Below are positions 36,001-46,038 of a DNA stretch of 64,000 nucleotides, piece by piece. The position numbers and the translations under genes are program-made. Under the pieces are notes generated by a model. The model was not told the origin of the DNA and did no database searches. It was given only the letters and a program-made list of their open reading frames with translations. How positions within the stretch are numbered: position 1 is the stretch's first letter; each line of letters starts with the position of its first letter. Where the stretch lies: NCBI RefSeq assembly GCF_965363235.1, contig NC_134838.1, positions 17,268,441 to 17,332,440 of the forward strand, written 5' to 3'. Origin of the DNA: Mytilus galloprovincialis. Taxonomy: Eukaryota > Mollusca > Bivalvia > Mytilida > Mytilidae.

Positions 36001-39000
36001 AATTACAGGGTCAAAAACAGGAATTGGCAAATAGCCTATTAATTAAGTATAAATGTTTATTTTACAGATCACCACATGGTAATATTGGTAATCCTCTTAT
36101 ACAAGAAGTAGAGAAAAAGCCACCAACGAAAGAAGAACTGAGAGCGAGGTACTCTATACATATTATAGGCTAAAAAAATATATTTGTTTGACACATCTTT
36201 TTTTGAAAGGAAAGCATAACATTTGACCCAAACAAATGTCATATATGGGTCAAAATATTTGTTTATTTGATTGAAGTTTTTTTAATAAGAAGCTGACTAA
36301 AAAACTTAAGAAATTGATAGAACTTGTTTTCTAATAGTAATCTAATACTGCCATTTTTAGAAAAAAAGATTTCCTTGAAATATTCCTATATATATGTATA
36401 TGTGTTGTTTATTTTAGGGGAGAGGAACCACTGTTTAGAATAATACAAGAGCCTCCAGTTGGTCATCCAGAATTTTTAGTAGCAGAAATCAATCTTCCAA
36501 AAGTTGTGAGTATAAATTATAAATCATTGTACAATAGTTTCTGTAAAAGTAGCAATATTCTGGAAAATCTCAGATTTGACATATTTTAACAAAAAAATTC
36601 AGACTAATATTAAAAATTGGTTTATTGGAACAACATTGATTTTCTTGTTATTTTTAAGATGATGTTTTTACATTGTAAATCCAGATTAAAAAGATATACA
36701 GTTGCTCACTTATTTAACCCCAACTCAATTAGTAGATTCTTTTTTGAAGTAAAAGTATTGCAGATGCATTAAAAAAATTATTATATTTCAGAAATTAACC
36801 ACCTCATTAGAGTTAGATATAGGAGAGGATAGAATCCTCCTACAGACCAGATCTAATGTATATTACCTAGATATATACATACCTTACAACTTGATACAGG
36901 AAGAATGTGGGGCTCAATTTAATAAGAAAACTAGAGTAAGTATTGGGCATGTGTAAAGGGAATCAATGGGTACCCAACACTGATACAGCAATTTAACTTT
37001 ACAAACAAACAAAATCTAGTTTAACTGAGAGCAAAATTAACACTATATATTATGACTGCTAAGTTAACTTTTGTAAATTCATCCTCATTGAATCATACTT
37101 TCATAATAAATCTATGTTTTTTCCGCTCTTTCTCTTGATTCTGAAATCATGTCAGATAGATGTATTAGTGAAACTTCTGCTTCCTATGTTATGGTGATTA
37201 GAGCTGGTTTGGTTTTGTTAGGCAGTTACCTTTTTATGGCCCCGCAACGAAGTTGTTGGTGCCATATAGTTTTACCCTTGTCCGAAATTCTGCTTTCCGT
37301 CTTTCTGTAATTCTGTCATTCCGTCCTTCCGCAACAAACCATTATACAGAGTTTTTTTCGAAACGCTTTCAGATATTGGGCTGTTTTTTGGTATGTGAGT
37401 TAACCATGATGAGTTACAGATCAAGTTTAAGTGTCGTTCCACTCCACTAATGTTTGCCAAAATAACGGGCTTTGGACATTGAGAAATTGTTGAAAATCAC
37501 AGTTATACGGTCTTTTTTTCTAAACGCCTTCAGATATTGAGCTGATTTTTGGGATGTGAGTTAACTAGGATGAGCTACAGACCAAGTTTAAGTTTCGTTG
37601 TGCTCCACTAATTTTTGCCGAAATTTTGGGCTTTGGACTTTAAGAAATTGTTGAAAATCCAAGTCATACAGACTTTTTTTTCTAAACGCCTTCAGATATT
37701 GGGCTGATTTTTGGTATGTGAGTTGACCATGATGAGTTATAGGTCAAGCTTAAGTTTTGTTCCGTCTGCTTATTAGGGCCCCGCCTTTATAGTGATCAGT
37801 CTGTCTGTCCGTCCGTCGGTCCGTCCGTCCGTCCGTAACACTTTAACTTTGTGTCCGCTCCATATCTAGAGAACCATTATGATTTCATACTTTATACTTT
37901 ACATGTTTATTAACCACCACCAGAGGGCGTGTCATGATGTATGTACAACTTCCTAGGTCAAAGGTCAAGGTAAAAAACTTTGGTTTCAGTTGACAACCCT
38001 GTGTCCTGTGGTGAAGATCGTGTCCGCTCTATATCTTGAGAACCGTTATGATTTGAAAGTTTATACTTGACATCCATTTTAACCAACACCAGAGGGTGTG
38101 TCATGATGTATGTACAACTTCCTAGGTCAAAGGTCAAGGTCAAAAACTTTGGTTTCAGTTGACAACCCTGTGTCCTGTGGTGAAGATCGTGTCCGCTCCA
38201 TATCTAGATAACCGTTATGATTTCAAAGTTTATACTTGACATCCATTTTAACCACCACCAGAGGGCGTGTCATGATGTATGTACAACTTCCTAGGTCAAA
38301 GGTCAAGGTAAAAAAAACGTTGGTTTCAGTTGACAACCCCGTGTCCTGTGGTGAAGATCGTGTCCGCTCCATATCTAGATAACCGTTATGATTTCAAAGT
38401 TTATACTTGACATCCATTTTAACCACCACCAGAGGGCGTGTCATGATGTATGTACAACTTCCTAGGTCAAAGGTCAAGGTAAAAAAAACTTTGGTTTCAG
38501 TTGACAACCCCGTGTCCTGTGGTGAAGATCGTGTCCGCTCCATATCTAGATAACCGTTATGATTTAAAAGTTTATACTTGACATCCATTTTAACCACCAC
38601 CAGAGGGCGTGTCATGATGTATGTACAACTTCCTAGGTCAAAGGTCAAGGTAAAAAAAACTGGTTTCAGTTGACAACCCCGTGTCCTGTGGTGAAGATCG
38701 TGTCCGCTCTATATCTTGAGAACCGTTATGATTTCAAATATTATACTTGACATCCATTTTAACCAACACCAGAGGGTGTGTCATGATGTATGTACAACTT
38801 CCTAGGTCAAAGGTCAAGGTAAAAAAAACTTTGGTTCCAGTTGACAACCCCGTGTCCTGTGGTGAAGATCGTGTCCGCTCCATATCTAGATAACCGTTAT
38901 GATTTCAAAGTTTATACTTGACATCCATTTTAACCACCACCAGAGGGCGTGTCATGATGTATGTACAACTTCCTAGGTCAAAGGTCAAGGTAAAAAAAAC

Positions 39001-40348
39001 TTTGGTTTCAGTTGACAACCCCGTGTCCTGTGGTGAAGATCGTGTCCGCTCCATATCTAGATAACCGTTATGATTTCAAAGTTTATACTTGACATCCATT
39101 TTAACCACCACCAGAGGGCGTGTCATGATGTATGTACAACTTCCTAGGTCAAAGGTCAAGGTAAAAAAAACTTTGGTTTCAGTTGACAACCCCGTGTCCT
39201 GTGGTGAAGATCGTGTCCGCTCTATATCTTGAGAACCGTTATGATTTCAAATATTATACTTGACATCCATTTTAACCAACACCAGAGGGTGTGTCATGAT
39301 GTATGTACAACTTCCTAGGTCAAAGGTCTGTCTGTCTGTTGGTCTGTCCATCGCTAACAAATTTGATCCACACTATATTTTGAGAGGACAGCTGTTATTA
39401 AAATCTTAGAATAAAATCACACATGAGACTATGTAATAACTTCAAATAATGCTTCATATCAGATTATCCATACAACTTATTTACCCCACGTTATTGACAG
39501 CGGGGCCCACAGAGATGGCTCCCATCTCAATGGTATCTAGTTTTCCCTGAAATTACGGGCTTTGTACTTTGAGAAATTATTGAAAATCACAGTTATACAG
39601 ATTTTTTCTCTATTCCCCTCCAGATGTTGAGCTGATTTTTGATATGTGAGACTACCATCATGTTTGTGTCCACATGTGTTTATATTGAAATTGCACATTT
39701 TTTAACTTTTTTGGACGGGGCCATTCGTGTTGCTTTGACACATCTAGTTTGTGAAATAAGTTCCTCCTTTAATCTTTGAAGCCTCACAGACAAGTTTCAC
39801 TATTCTGAAGTTGTTCGTAATAATAAGATAACTGTTTTTGGAATTATTTCCCTAATTTTATTGACTGTAGAAATAAACAATTTTTTTGCAAAATTTTCAA
39901 AAGAAGGTACACAATTTGTATAATTCAACCCTCCTGCAGTTTTCAATCCCTATTCATGAAAACTCACAGATAAATAGCACATATATTTTAATTGTTCATA
40001 GTATTAAAAAAATGTTTTGGTCTGGTTTTACAATTTTCAAGACTTACAAACTTTTTCACCAAAATTTACAAAAAATGTCACCCAATTTGAAAAATGATTC
40101 TATAATCAAAACTTCACAGACCAAGTTTAAATTTATTTTAGTAATGAAACTGTTAACATTGAATTGCTGAAAATTGTCCCCCCTTTTCCTAACTTTTGAA
40201 ATTAGTAATTTAAATAAGCTTTTGTTTTTCGCCTATATTTAAATGTTCCTGATAAACCATGCTCCATGATTTTAAAACATTATTTTAATAATCTTCATTC
40301 TTTTTATAGATATTAACCATGACAATGCCAGTCCAGCCTTTAAGCTGA
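27049..40348 (+). CDS. PIH1D1: PIH1 domain-containing protein 1 (R2TP/HSP90 co-chaperone adaptor), 9 exons, 306 aa
   Basis: Coding exons: 27049-27117, 27555-27624, 28840-28907, 30034-30295, 32938-33037, 36068-36148, 36418-36505, 36792-36935, 40310-40348. All borders are AG/GT, phases join, and the 921-nt frame is open. ATG 27049 follows an in-frame TAA. The PIH1 domain spans roughly residues 35-185: GFCVKT (47-52), QKIFINVC, RVPMSLGEPHAE (94-105), GCTVYDIVV and LKNRKSIGTLQEHNVR match human PIH1D1 closely. K51 and K59 align with the two lysines that bind phosphorylated DSDD/E peptides such as TELO2. The C-terminal CS-like domain follows (EEPLFRI, LVAEINLPKV, SLELDIGEDR, VYYLDIYIP), ending MTMPVQPLS. 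Human PIH1D1 has 290 residues. The protein links RPAP3-RUVBL1/2-HSP90 to clients (PIKKs, snoRNPs, RNA polymerases). One oddity is S-I-G where the family usually has F-M-G (166-168). Confidence 0.95.
27184..27275 (+). repeat. Retroelement tail fragment in PIH1D1 intron 1
   Basis: Contains ATTAAAGACCCATTAGTGGC and TGATCCAGTCTTTGTC, a diverged version of the block at 26400-26480. Confidence 0.5.
27857..28238 (+). repeat. Bivalve interspersed repeat (GGTACCTTTGATAACTA family) in PIH1D1 intron 2
   Basis: The block runs from ATAATCCTGGTACCTTTGAT (27866) through CACTGGGTTGATGCCACTGC and GATGAGTCTTATGTAGACAA, ending in a second AATCCTGGTACCTTTGATAA (28211). Other copies are at 49600-49700, 51500-51690 (reversed), 52580-52775, 59930-60150 and 62200-62815 (reversed). 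It encodes nothing obvious. It may be a non-autonomous transposon or SINE; class undecided. Confidence 0.7.
28381..28735 (-). repeat. Retroelement tail copy in PIH1D1 intron 2
   Basis: Contains GTCAATGAGACAACTCTTAA, ACAACCACTGAATTACAGGC and CTTTCCCCCTAACCTGGGAT. These are blocks of the common tail family, here in the orientation opposite to 58164-58985. Confidence 0.65.
29031..29298. mobile_element. MITE with inverted ends in PIH1D1 intron 3
   Basis: The left end GTTACATAGTGTGCAATTGT matches the complement of the right end (ACAATTGCACACTGTGTAAC) with one mismatch. An internal third copy of the end lies near 29102-29124. About 270 bp, no coding capacity. Confidence 0.7.
30493..32354. mobile_element. 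hAT-like non-autonomous element (1.86 kb) in PIH1D1 intron 4
   Basis: Termini CAGGGTTGGCAAAGTATTAC and GTTTTTGCCAACCCTG are inverted repeats. CAAGTGT is duplicated at both sides (30485-30491 and 32355-32361). Sub-terminal regions carry inverted runs of GGGTAATACTGGG / CCCAGTATTACCC and CCCGGGTTTTCCCGGG. CAGGG ends with a 7-8 bp duplication fit hAT. No transposase frame is present. A second element appears to sit inside (30938-31765). Confidence 0.8.
30938..31765. mobile_element. Nested TTGCGCCA-repeat element
   Basis: The left part is studded with the forward word TTGCGCCA (eight or so copies of TTGCGCCA-like words, 30966-31090). The right part carries its complement TGGCGCAA (31640-31740). 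Borders CAGGGTCAAGTCATTGGGC and GCCCAAGTCATTAACCC are rough inverse matches. It looks like a separate inverted-repeat element inserted in the hAT-like element. Confidence 0.55.
32387..32596. mobile_element. Tc1/mariner-type MITE in PIH1D1 intron 4
   Basis: 210 bp with near-perfect ends: TACTGTAAATTCAGAAATTA at the left and its exact complement TAATTTCTGAATTTACAGTA at the right. Borders are consistent with a TA target. The interior repeats TTATTGCG-type words. Non-coding. Confidence 0.8.
33325..33484. repeat. Near-perfect 160-bp palindrome in PIH1D1 intron 5
   Basis: Two arms of about 75 bp face each other across a 3-base loop (33400-33402). The inner part CATTACTTTTGTAACTTTCA matches its complement exactly; a few extra bases (AAGTTTTC region) bulge on the right arm. 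It could be a small inverted-repeat transposon or a source of hairpin RNA. Confidence 0.85.
33810..34893 (+). mobile_element. Element with 5' hairpin and about 150-bp tandem units, in PIH1D1 intron 5
   Basis: It starts with a hairpin: GTCGAGCCTGCAAC, loop TTTT, GTTGCAG and GCTCGAC. The interior is a diverged tandem array with TTGACCTCATTTTCATGGTT recurring about every 145-151 bp (34003, 34146, 34290, 34441, 34735). It ends near GGCGAGACATTTCAGTGTGT. No coding capacity; same architecture (hairpin end plus tandem monomers) as the other array-bearing elements here. Confidence 0.65.
35356..35925. mobile_element. MITE with AGGAGTAGGG ends in PIH1D1 intron 5
   Basis: The left end AGGAGTAGGGACATTAAGGC and the right end GCCTTATTGCCCCTACTCCT are inverted repeats, backed by TTTTGGCCC / GGGCCAAA just inside. 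About 570 bp, non-coding. Confidence 0.7.
37236..39750 (+). mobile_element. Outer tandem-monomer element (GGCCCCGCAACGAAG) in PIH1D1 intron 8
   Basis: Starts GGCCCCGCAACGAAGTTGTT (with a small CAACGAAGTTG hairpin) and ends near GACGGGGCCATTCGTGTTGC followed by TTTGACACATCTAG. It consists of roughly 180-bp units marked by CTTCAGATATTGGGCTGATT and TTGAAAATCACAGTTATAC. It is split between about 37773 and 39540 by a second element. Confidence 0.65.
37773..39540 (+). mobile_element. Inner element with 8-9 units of about 171 bp
   Basis: Starts TAGGGCCCCGCCTTTATAGT followed by TGTCCGTCCGTC runs. A tandem array marked by GTGTCCTGTGGTGAAGATCG follows (38000, 38170, 38341, 38512, 38684, 38852, 39024, 39197: period 170-173 bp). 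The end reads GCGGGGCCCACAGAGATGGC then TCCCATCTCAATGGTATCTAG, that is a GAGATGG/CCATCTC hairpin eight bases before CTAG, a Helitron-type 3' signature. Open frames on the minus strand here are repeat artefacts (they repeat MTFDLGSCTYIM). Confidence 0.75.
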
Positions 40349-40505
40349 CAGTAACCAGACAACAGCAGAACATTTAGTTTATAAACGAAGCCATGGATAA
40401 AAAGGCCTACTTGGCCAGCAGACTCTGTCCCAGCTATTTCTATTATGAATTATGAGGGACACTGAAATGTTATTTTGTATAAAATGTGGTAATGTTACAT
40501 TGAAA

Positions 40506-40517
40506 AATAAAAATAAA
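40506..40517 (+). terminator. PIH1D1 polyadenylation signals
   Basis: Two adjacent AATAAA hexamers lie 158-169 bases after the stop codon, giving a short 3'UTR. Positions follow directly from the sequence; use is inferred. Confidence 0.7.
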
Positions 40518-42109
40518 ATGACATTCAGTGTTATTTTGTTTTTCCATTCTTTATATACACAAACTATTTAGGTTGCACTTTGTAACTACAGCTATTTCTC
40601 ATACATAGCCTTTTTTGGGGAGATATATAATATTCATAGATAATTTGATTTGTTGACATACTGGTCCCCAGATATGATCTCTATGTTTCATCTCATAGAG
40701 ACATAACTTTGGACTGATATAAAAACATACTATTGCGGTGAAATATGAATTCTGAAGTAGGCGAAAAGTGGTAGTTCAAAAATTAAGTATAAGTTTAAAC
40801 TCTAACAAGTACAGGGCATAGAAATGTTGAAATATGCCACACAGCTCTATGTTTTGACCTTTGGATAAAATAATAGTGCATATCAACTTTCTATTTTAGG
40901 ATATGATTTGTCACAAAACTTCATAGTAAAAGTGTCACAGTTTTTTTCTGCAAAGGGATTTTCTACGGGAAATTAAATTGTCAGTACTTACAGAAATGGA
41001 ACCAATAGAAATATTTAAATGATACTTCTGCAATATTTACCATGACCCTTTTTAACAAACAAAAACATGGTTTTGATTGAGATTATTGCATCAAAGTAAA
41101 AAATAATCAAAAGGAATTTGAAACAGTGCTTTTAAGAAGAGATATACAAAGCAAAAAAAAAAATAGCAGGACAAGATTTGTACATATATATTTTACAGAA
41201 ATTGTCAGTCTAATTCACATAGGATTTTTTGTCCTTAAATATTTTTTTTACTAAATTTTTGCATATTTAAACAATACAAAAAAGAGAATAGATCAGCAGG
41301 ACAAAATTAACATAGCCAAATTGTCATTCAACCCCCTGTTAGCGCTATATTGGTCTTGAAATGTGTTATTGGCTATTTGTTTGCATTTTAAACAAAAATA
41401 ACAAAAAGTACAGAGGAAAACTGTATATAAATGATCAGTAAAACAAGTTCAACAAAAAAGAGACCTTAATCATGAACTATATTCTAGCTGCAAGAGCATT
41501 TAGATCCAGGATGCGACACAGCCACTTTAAAAGAAAAAGTTAGTTTAAGTTTTAGTTATGTAAATATACCAATTAAGTCGGATATTGGGTATGAGGACTT
41601 GCTCACTAAAGTCTTTATTGATTTTCTCATTAATTTTTGTGCATGTTTACACTAAACGGATTGTATTAACAGTGGTGTGCTCCTCAAACAAAAATCGCTG
41701 TTGGAGTTATGAGGAAGAACGACTAAAATTGACGATACTCAACCATTACTGGCGCCTTCACCAATTGGTTAACCGATCTGATATATCTATGTCATACTTA
41801 TCTAGTGACATGTTTCTCGATCTTAACTTATACTAATCACAGAAAAGTCGTCTAATTCTTAAACTTACTGATTATATATAATTGTGTTTTACTCCCAATT
41901 TTGACATTTTTCGTGAGAGCAGATTGACATGGCGAATGATTCATGCATTGTAGGTGACGTTAACTCACACCCAAGTCAAGTTCACTTATTAAGTCAGTTT
42001 TAGTTTTTACTTTGATTTGCATTTCGACTGATTTGAACATCGGTAAATAAACTCATCATAAATACCAGGATTAAAATTTTATATTAACACCAGACATAAA
42101 GTCTTGTAT
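40518..42109. other. No gene firmly recognised
   Basis: AT-rich. An open frame from ATG 41591 to 41836 starts with a hydrophobic, signal-peptide-like stretch (SLKSLLIFSLIFVHVY) and contains two cysteines (VVCSSNKNRCW). No family resemblance or splice partner is seen, so it is not called as a gene. Confidence 0.35.
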
Positions 42110-42420
42110 CCTAAAAAGTAAAATCATAAAATACAGAACGCCGAGGGAAATTCAAAAGGGAAAGTCCTTAATTAAATGGAAAAATCAAAATCTCAAATAC
42201 ACCAAACGAATGGATAACAACTATCATATTCCTAGCTGACTTGGTACAGATATTTTCTCATGTAGAAAATGGTGGATTGAATCTAGTTTAATAGCTAGCT
42301 AAACCCCTCACTTGGATGACAGTCGCAAAAATTCCATTATATTGACTACGATATGTGACAAAACAAACAGACATAATATGTAAAAAAGTCTAAATAGGGG
42401 TACAACAGTCAACATTGTCT
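42110..42420 (+). repeat. Interspersed repeat (CATATTCCTAGCTGACTTGG family), copy 1
   Basis: Blocks CATATTCCTAGCTGACTTGG, CTCATGTAGAAAATGGTGGA, CTAAACCCCTCACTTGGATG and AACAAACAGACATAATATGT recur in the same order at 42925-43090 and 60540-60740. Class not determined. Confidence 0.65.
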
Positions 42421-42904
42421 TATAATCTATCAAGTAACGAATTTATCAAACTGGCCTAATATATTCATTGGCAATAATAAAATTATCAACTGGATAATCA
42501 TTTGGACTTCACAGTACATTATTATTACTTGTAATAAACACGTCATATTGTTAAATGCTGGATTTTGTCTTTCTTTCTCTAGTTTTTGCAGCGTCCTATT
42601 AATTGATTCGTAACAGAAAATGAAATTATATGCATGGATATGAAATATATTAGAAAGCAGTGAATCAGGAAGTGGCAGGCCTTCAGAAGGAAATGTAGGT
42701 AAACCTGTAAAATAGAACTAGGTAAAATAACAGATGTTTTTTTTAGACGTGAGTAGCAAAATGTAACCCCATGCAGATGGTGTACAACCATAAGATTTGA
42801 TGAAATTTAATTACTCCAATTGGTAGTACTAATAAATGATATTGCTGTACAATGAACTTTTCTTTTCTTCATTGGTATCAAATTTATTAAACCAAACCTT
42901 TTAG

Positions 42905-43250
42905 AAAAGTGATTATAGCATCTGTCATATTCCTGACTTGGTATAGCCAGTATCTTACGTAGAAAAGGGCTAACCTTGTTTAATAGCTAGCTAAACCTCT
43001 CACTTGTATGACATAAAATTCCATTATATTGACTACGATGTGTGAACAGACATAATAGGTAAAAAGGTCAAAATAAGGGTACAACAGTCTAAATTGTGTT
43101 ATGATCTTAATCACTAAAATAAAAACAAATGTGTAACAAAGATATATATACACTAACCACACAAACACAATATAAAAGACAAGAATACACAATTTACAAT
43201 AGCACAATAACACAATAAGTACCTAGTAACGTCAAATGGATATCACCAAT
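42905..43250 (+). repeat. Interspersed repeat, copy 2 of the family at 42110
   Basis: Contains GTCATATTCCTGACTTGGTA, TTTAATAGCTAGCTAAACCT, CTCACTTGTATGACATAAAA and ACAGACATAATAGGTAAAAA. Confidence 0.6.
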
Positions 43251-46038
43251 ACTAGACTTAACACTAAAAGTAATCCTGGTACCTTTGATAACTATATATT
43301 CAAACAGACAAATAAAATAATACTACAACATCTTATTAGACATTTGCGGAAACTTTCATACACCTACGATTAGGATTACAACTACACTTTCAGGTAACAT
43401 TTAAATCTTGAGCTTTCTCAAAGTGTAAAAAGAAATCGTCGATCCAAAACAATGTAACGATAGTGCTGATTTTCTGTAGTTGAACAATGATTTTTTTCTA
43501 ATATAGTTACAGTAATGTGTTAACATTAATTATTGTATACGGTGTTATCCAGGTTAAAAATGCTGTAATTGTAAGACGTATGATAGAATGAACTAACATT
43601 ATTTAAAAAAACAAACCATGAGACGCACAAAATATCGCAATTGTCGTTGCAGTAGCTAGATTTGGGACAGTTGCTGAAAAAGAAGTCAGCAATAATTTGT
43701 GTTAGGAAAGGTGAAATCAACCATGGAGCACGTTAGCATGTTTATGATAAGTCATACTTTCTCTCTCTCTCTGTTTTTTTTTAAAGAGAATGCGGAAATA
43801 CAGCGGACGGGTGTTTTTAAGTTATTTATTCTTCATGAAATTTCACTTGCTGTTCGATATAATTTTGGAATCTTTTATTTTTCCTGAATAGGGCAAACAC
43901 TTTTTTGTATTTGTTTGGTTTCAATAGAAAAAAAATCACAACTATTCGAGAGAAAAAAAAACCCCCGAAAAACAATCATCAACGAACTTCACTATGTGAG
44001 AAATATATGTTATACTGTTCGCCAAAGTCAGCTGAAATGTAAGAATAGGTTTACTCAAATACACAACCAAAAATGTGATAAACCTCTGCTACCTACAATA
44101 TCGCCAAACAAGAAATGACAAACGTTCAAAAGTGTTTTTTCTTTTATGCAATGATTATAATATAGATCTACGGAATCATTAAGTGTGGACGTGTTTTTTT
44201 TCGCGATGTCGATAATTATCCCCATGAACATGGGTGTGAGTGGTATGCTCGAAACAAGCTTTAACCCATGTTCTATTTTTATGGAATTGTAATATACAGT
44301 GCACTGCCGACGCAGAGGTTGAGGCAGTATTTTCAAAAGGGGATTCCAAACCCCATAAAAGGGGGCGACAATATGTACCTATTCAAAGGCATTGATCGGC
44401 AAGAAAATGGGTGTTCCAACCCCCGGTACAGCCCCTGATCTCTATTTAATTGATTGTTATGAATACAAATGCAAAGTGTAGCAGGCGAGAAGAAATTGTT
44501 AAAAAAAATCACAATCTATTTAATCCGGCAAGACAACAGTTGCGGATATAAAGTTGTAATCATGCTTAACAAAAACGATACCAACATAGCTATTTCAAAT
44601 GCAACAGTGTGTAGAGTATTCCCTGAGCAATATTTTTGGTGGTTTTTGTATACTTACCATTGCATTAAAAGTGCCCTGCTTCTGCTGATAATATATAGCA
44701 TACATCTATCTTCACATTCGGTCCTTATAAATCCTTGTCTTCAAATATTCGGCTTTGTACGGTCCTAATGGTAAATCCAGAAAAGCACGTCGGACACATG
44801 AAATTTTAACGTGTTGCTTACATTTTTTTTTTCTTTTTTTTTTTTTTATAGAAGCACCATTTGCTATTTTGTATCTGTATTATTGGTTTGACTTTTGTAT
44901 TTTGATATGACCCTTTGTTTTTGTCACCTGTAATCGTAAGTCTAAAGTGTAACCCTAGGTTACCTAGTTTCCGCAAATGTCTATTAAGATGATAAACAAT
45001 GTCAGTACCAACAATCTTATTTCAAGACCGTCGTGTATTTTTTGTGAAGTTGATACAGAATATTTATCATTACCAACAAGGTCTTGGTACCATATGAACT
45101 ATATTTTTTTAAAGAGGAAAACATTTAAGTCCATCGAAAATGCTATATTTTTTACTATCAAGGAAGACGGAAAATATAGGCCATTATTTTATCTTTATTT
45201 TAGAAAGCATTCACGACATTAAATTTTAAAGCAATATAAACGTAAATATACATTTTTTATTTTGTAATCTATCATGATTTTATATAATTTCAAGTATATA
45301 TAATAAGTTTACATATAATTGAAAAGATTGTAGTTCAAACAATGATTTAAAGATATTTGTAATGTATAAAGTTTAACATGTTTTGTCTTCAAATTTTTAT
45401 CTCTATCATAATAAGAAATAGATTAAATAAATCTAAAAATACTGTTAAGTAAGTTTTTTCATGTTTCACTATAAAATTTCATTGCTATCATATTTTTTTT
45501 TAAATTAGAGGAATTGTTATTTTGGCTATTTAATATACTTTTTATGTCGTCTGTAACTGTCATTCTCATTGAAACCAGTATCATACCAATTTCTCATTTA
45601 ACATCGTAAATAATAACAACAAACAAAACAATTAACAACAATAAACCAACACGAAAGACTGTAGTTAATGTTCGAACTATAAAAACATTATTGTAAAGAA
45701 TGTTCATTTTTCTATATACAATGTTCTTTTTGGGAAGATTTACACCAAACCTTGTAATATAATAATATTTGTTGCACATTAATTTGAGAAATTATAATTA
45801 TATATAGTTCACATTAGGTTGAGAAATTTGCATAGCACTATTCAACATAAGAGTTTCAGAGGTCAGCTTATTCTGTATCTTTTCAAATGTTTTAAATATT
45901 TTACATTCTTGTTAACATATTAAAGTAAATTAAACAAAACCTCTATATTTCTATATACAGACTGTTCATAGATGGTTGATTGATCTTTAATGTATTGTGA
46001 AACACCCTATTTAGTCCTTGTGGAAGTTCATCAAGCAT
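43251..46038. other. No gene recognised; 3' flank of the caspase gene
   Basis: AT-rich with a 32-bp GGTACCTTTGATAACTA repeat fragment at 43271 and short open frames of unlikely composition. On the minus strand, ATTAAA at 45986-45991 lies 48 bases after the stop codon of the caspase ending at 46039 and is a candidate polyadenylation signal. Confidence 0.4.

Noticed and set aside
37958..38648. Minus-strand frames repeating MTFDLGSCTYIM
   Set aside because: They follow the 171-bp tandem units exactly; the frames exist because the unit length is often a multiple of three, not because of a protein.
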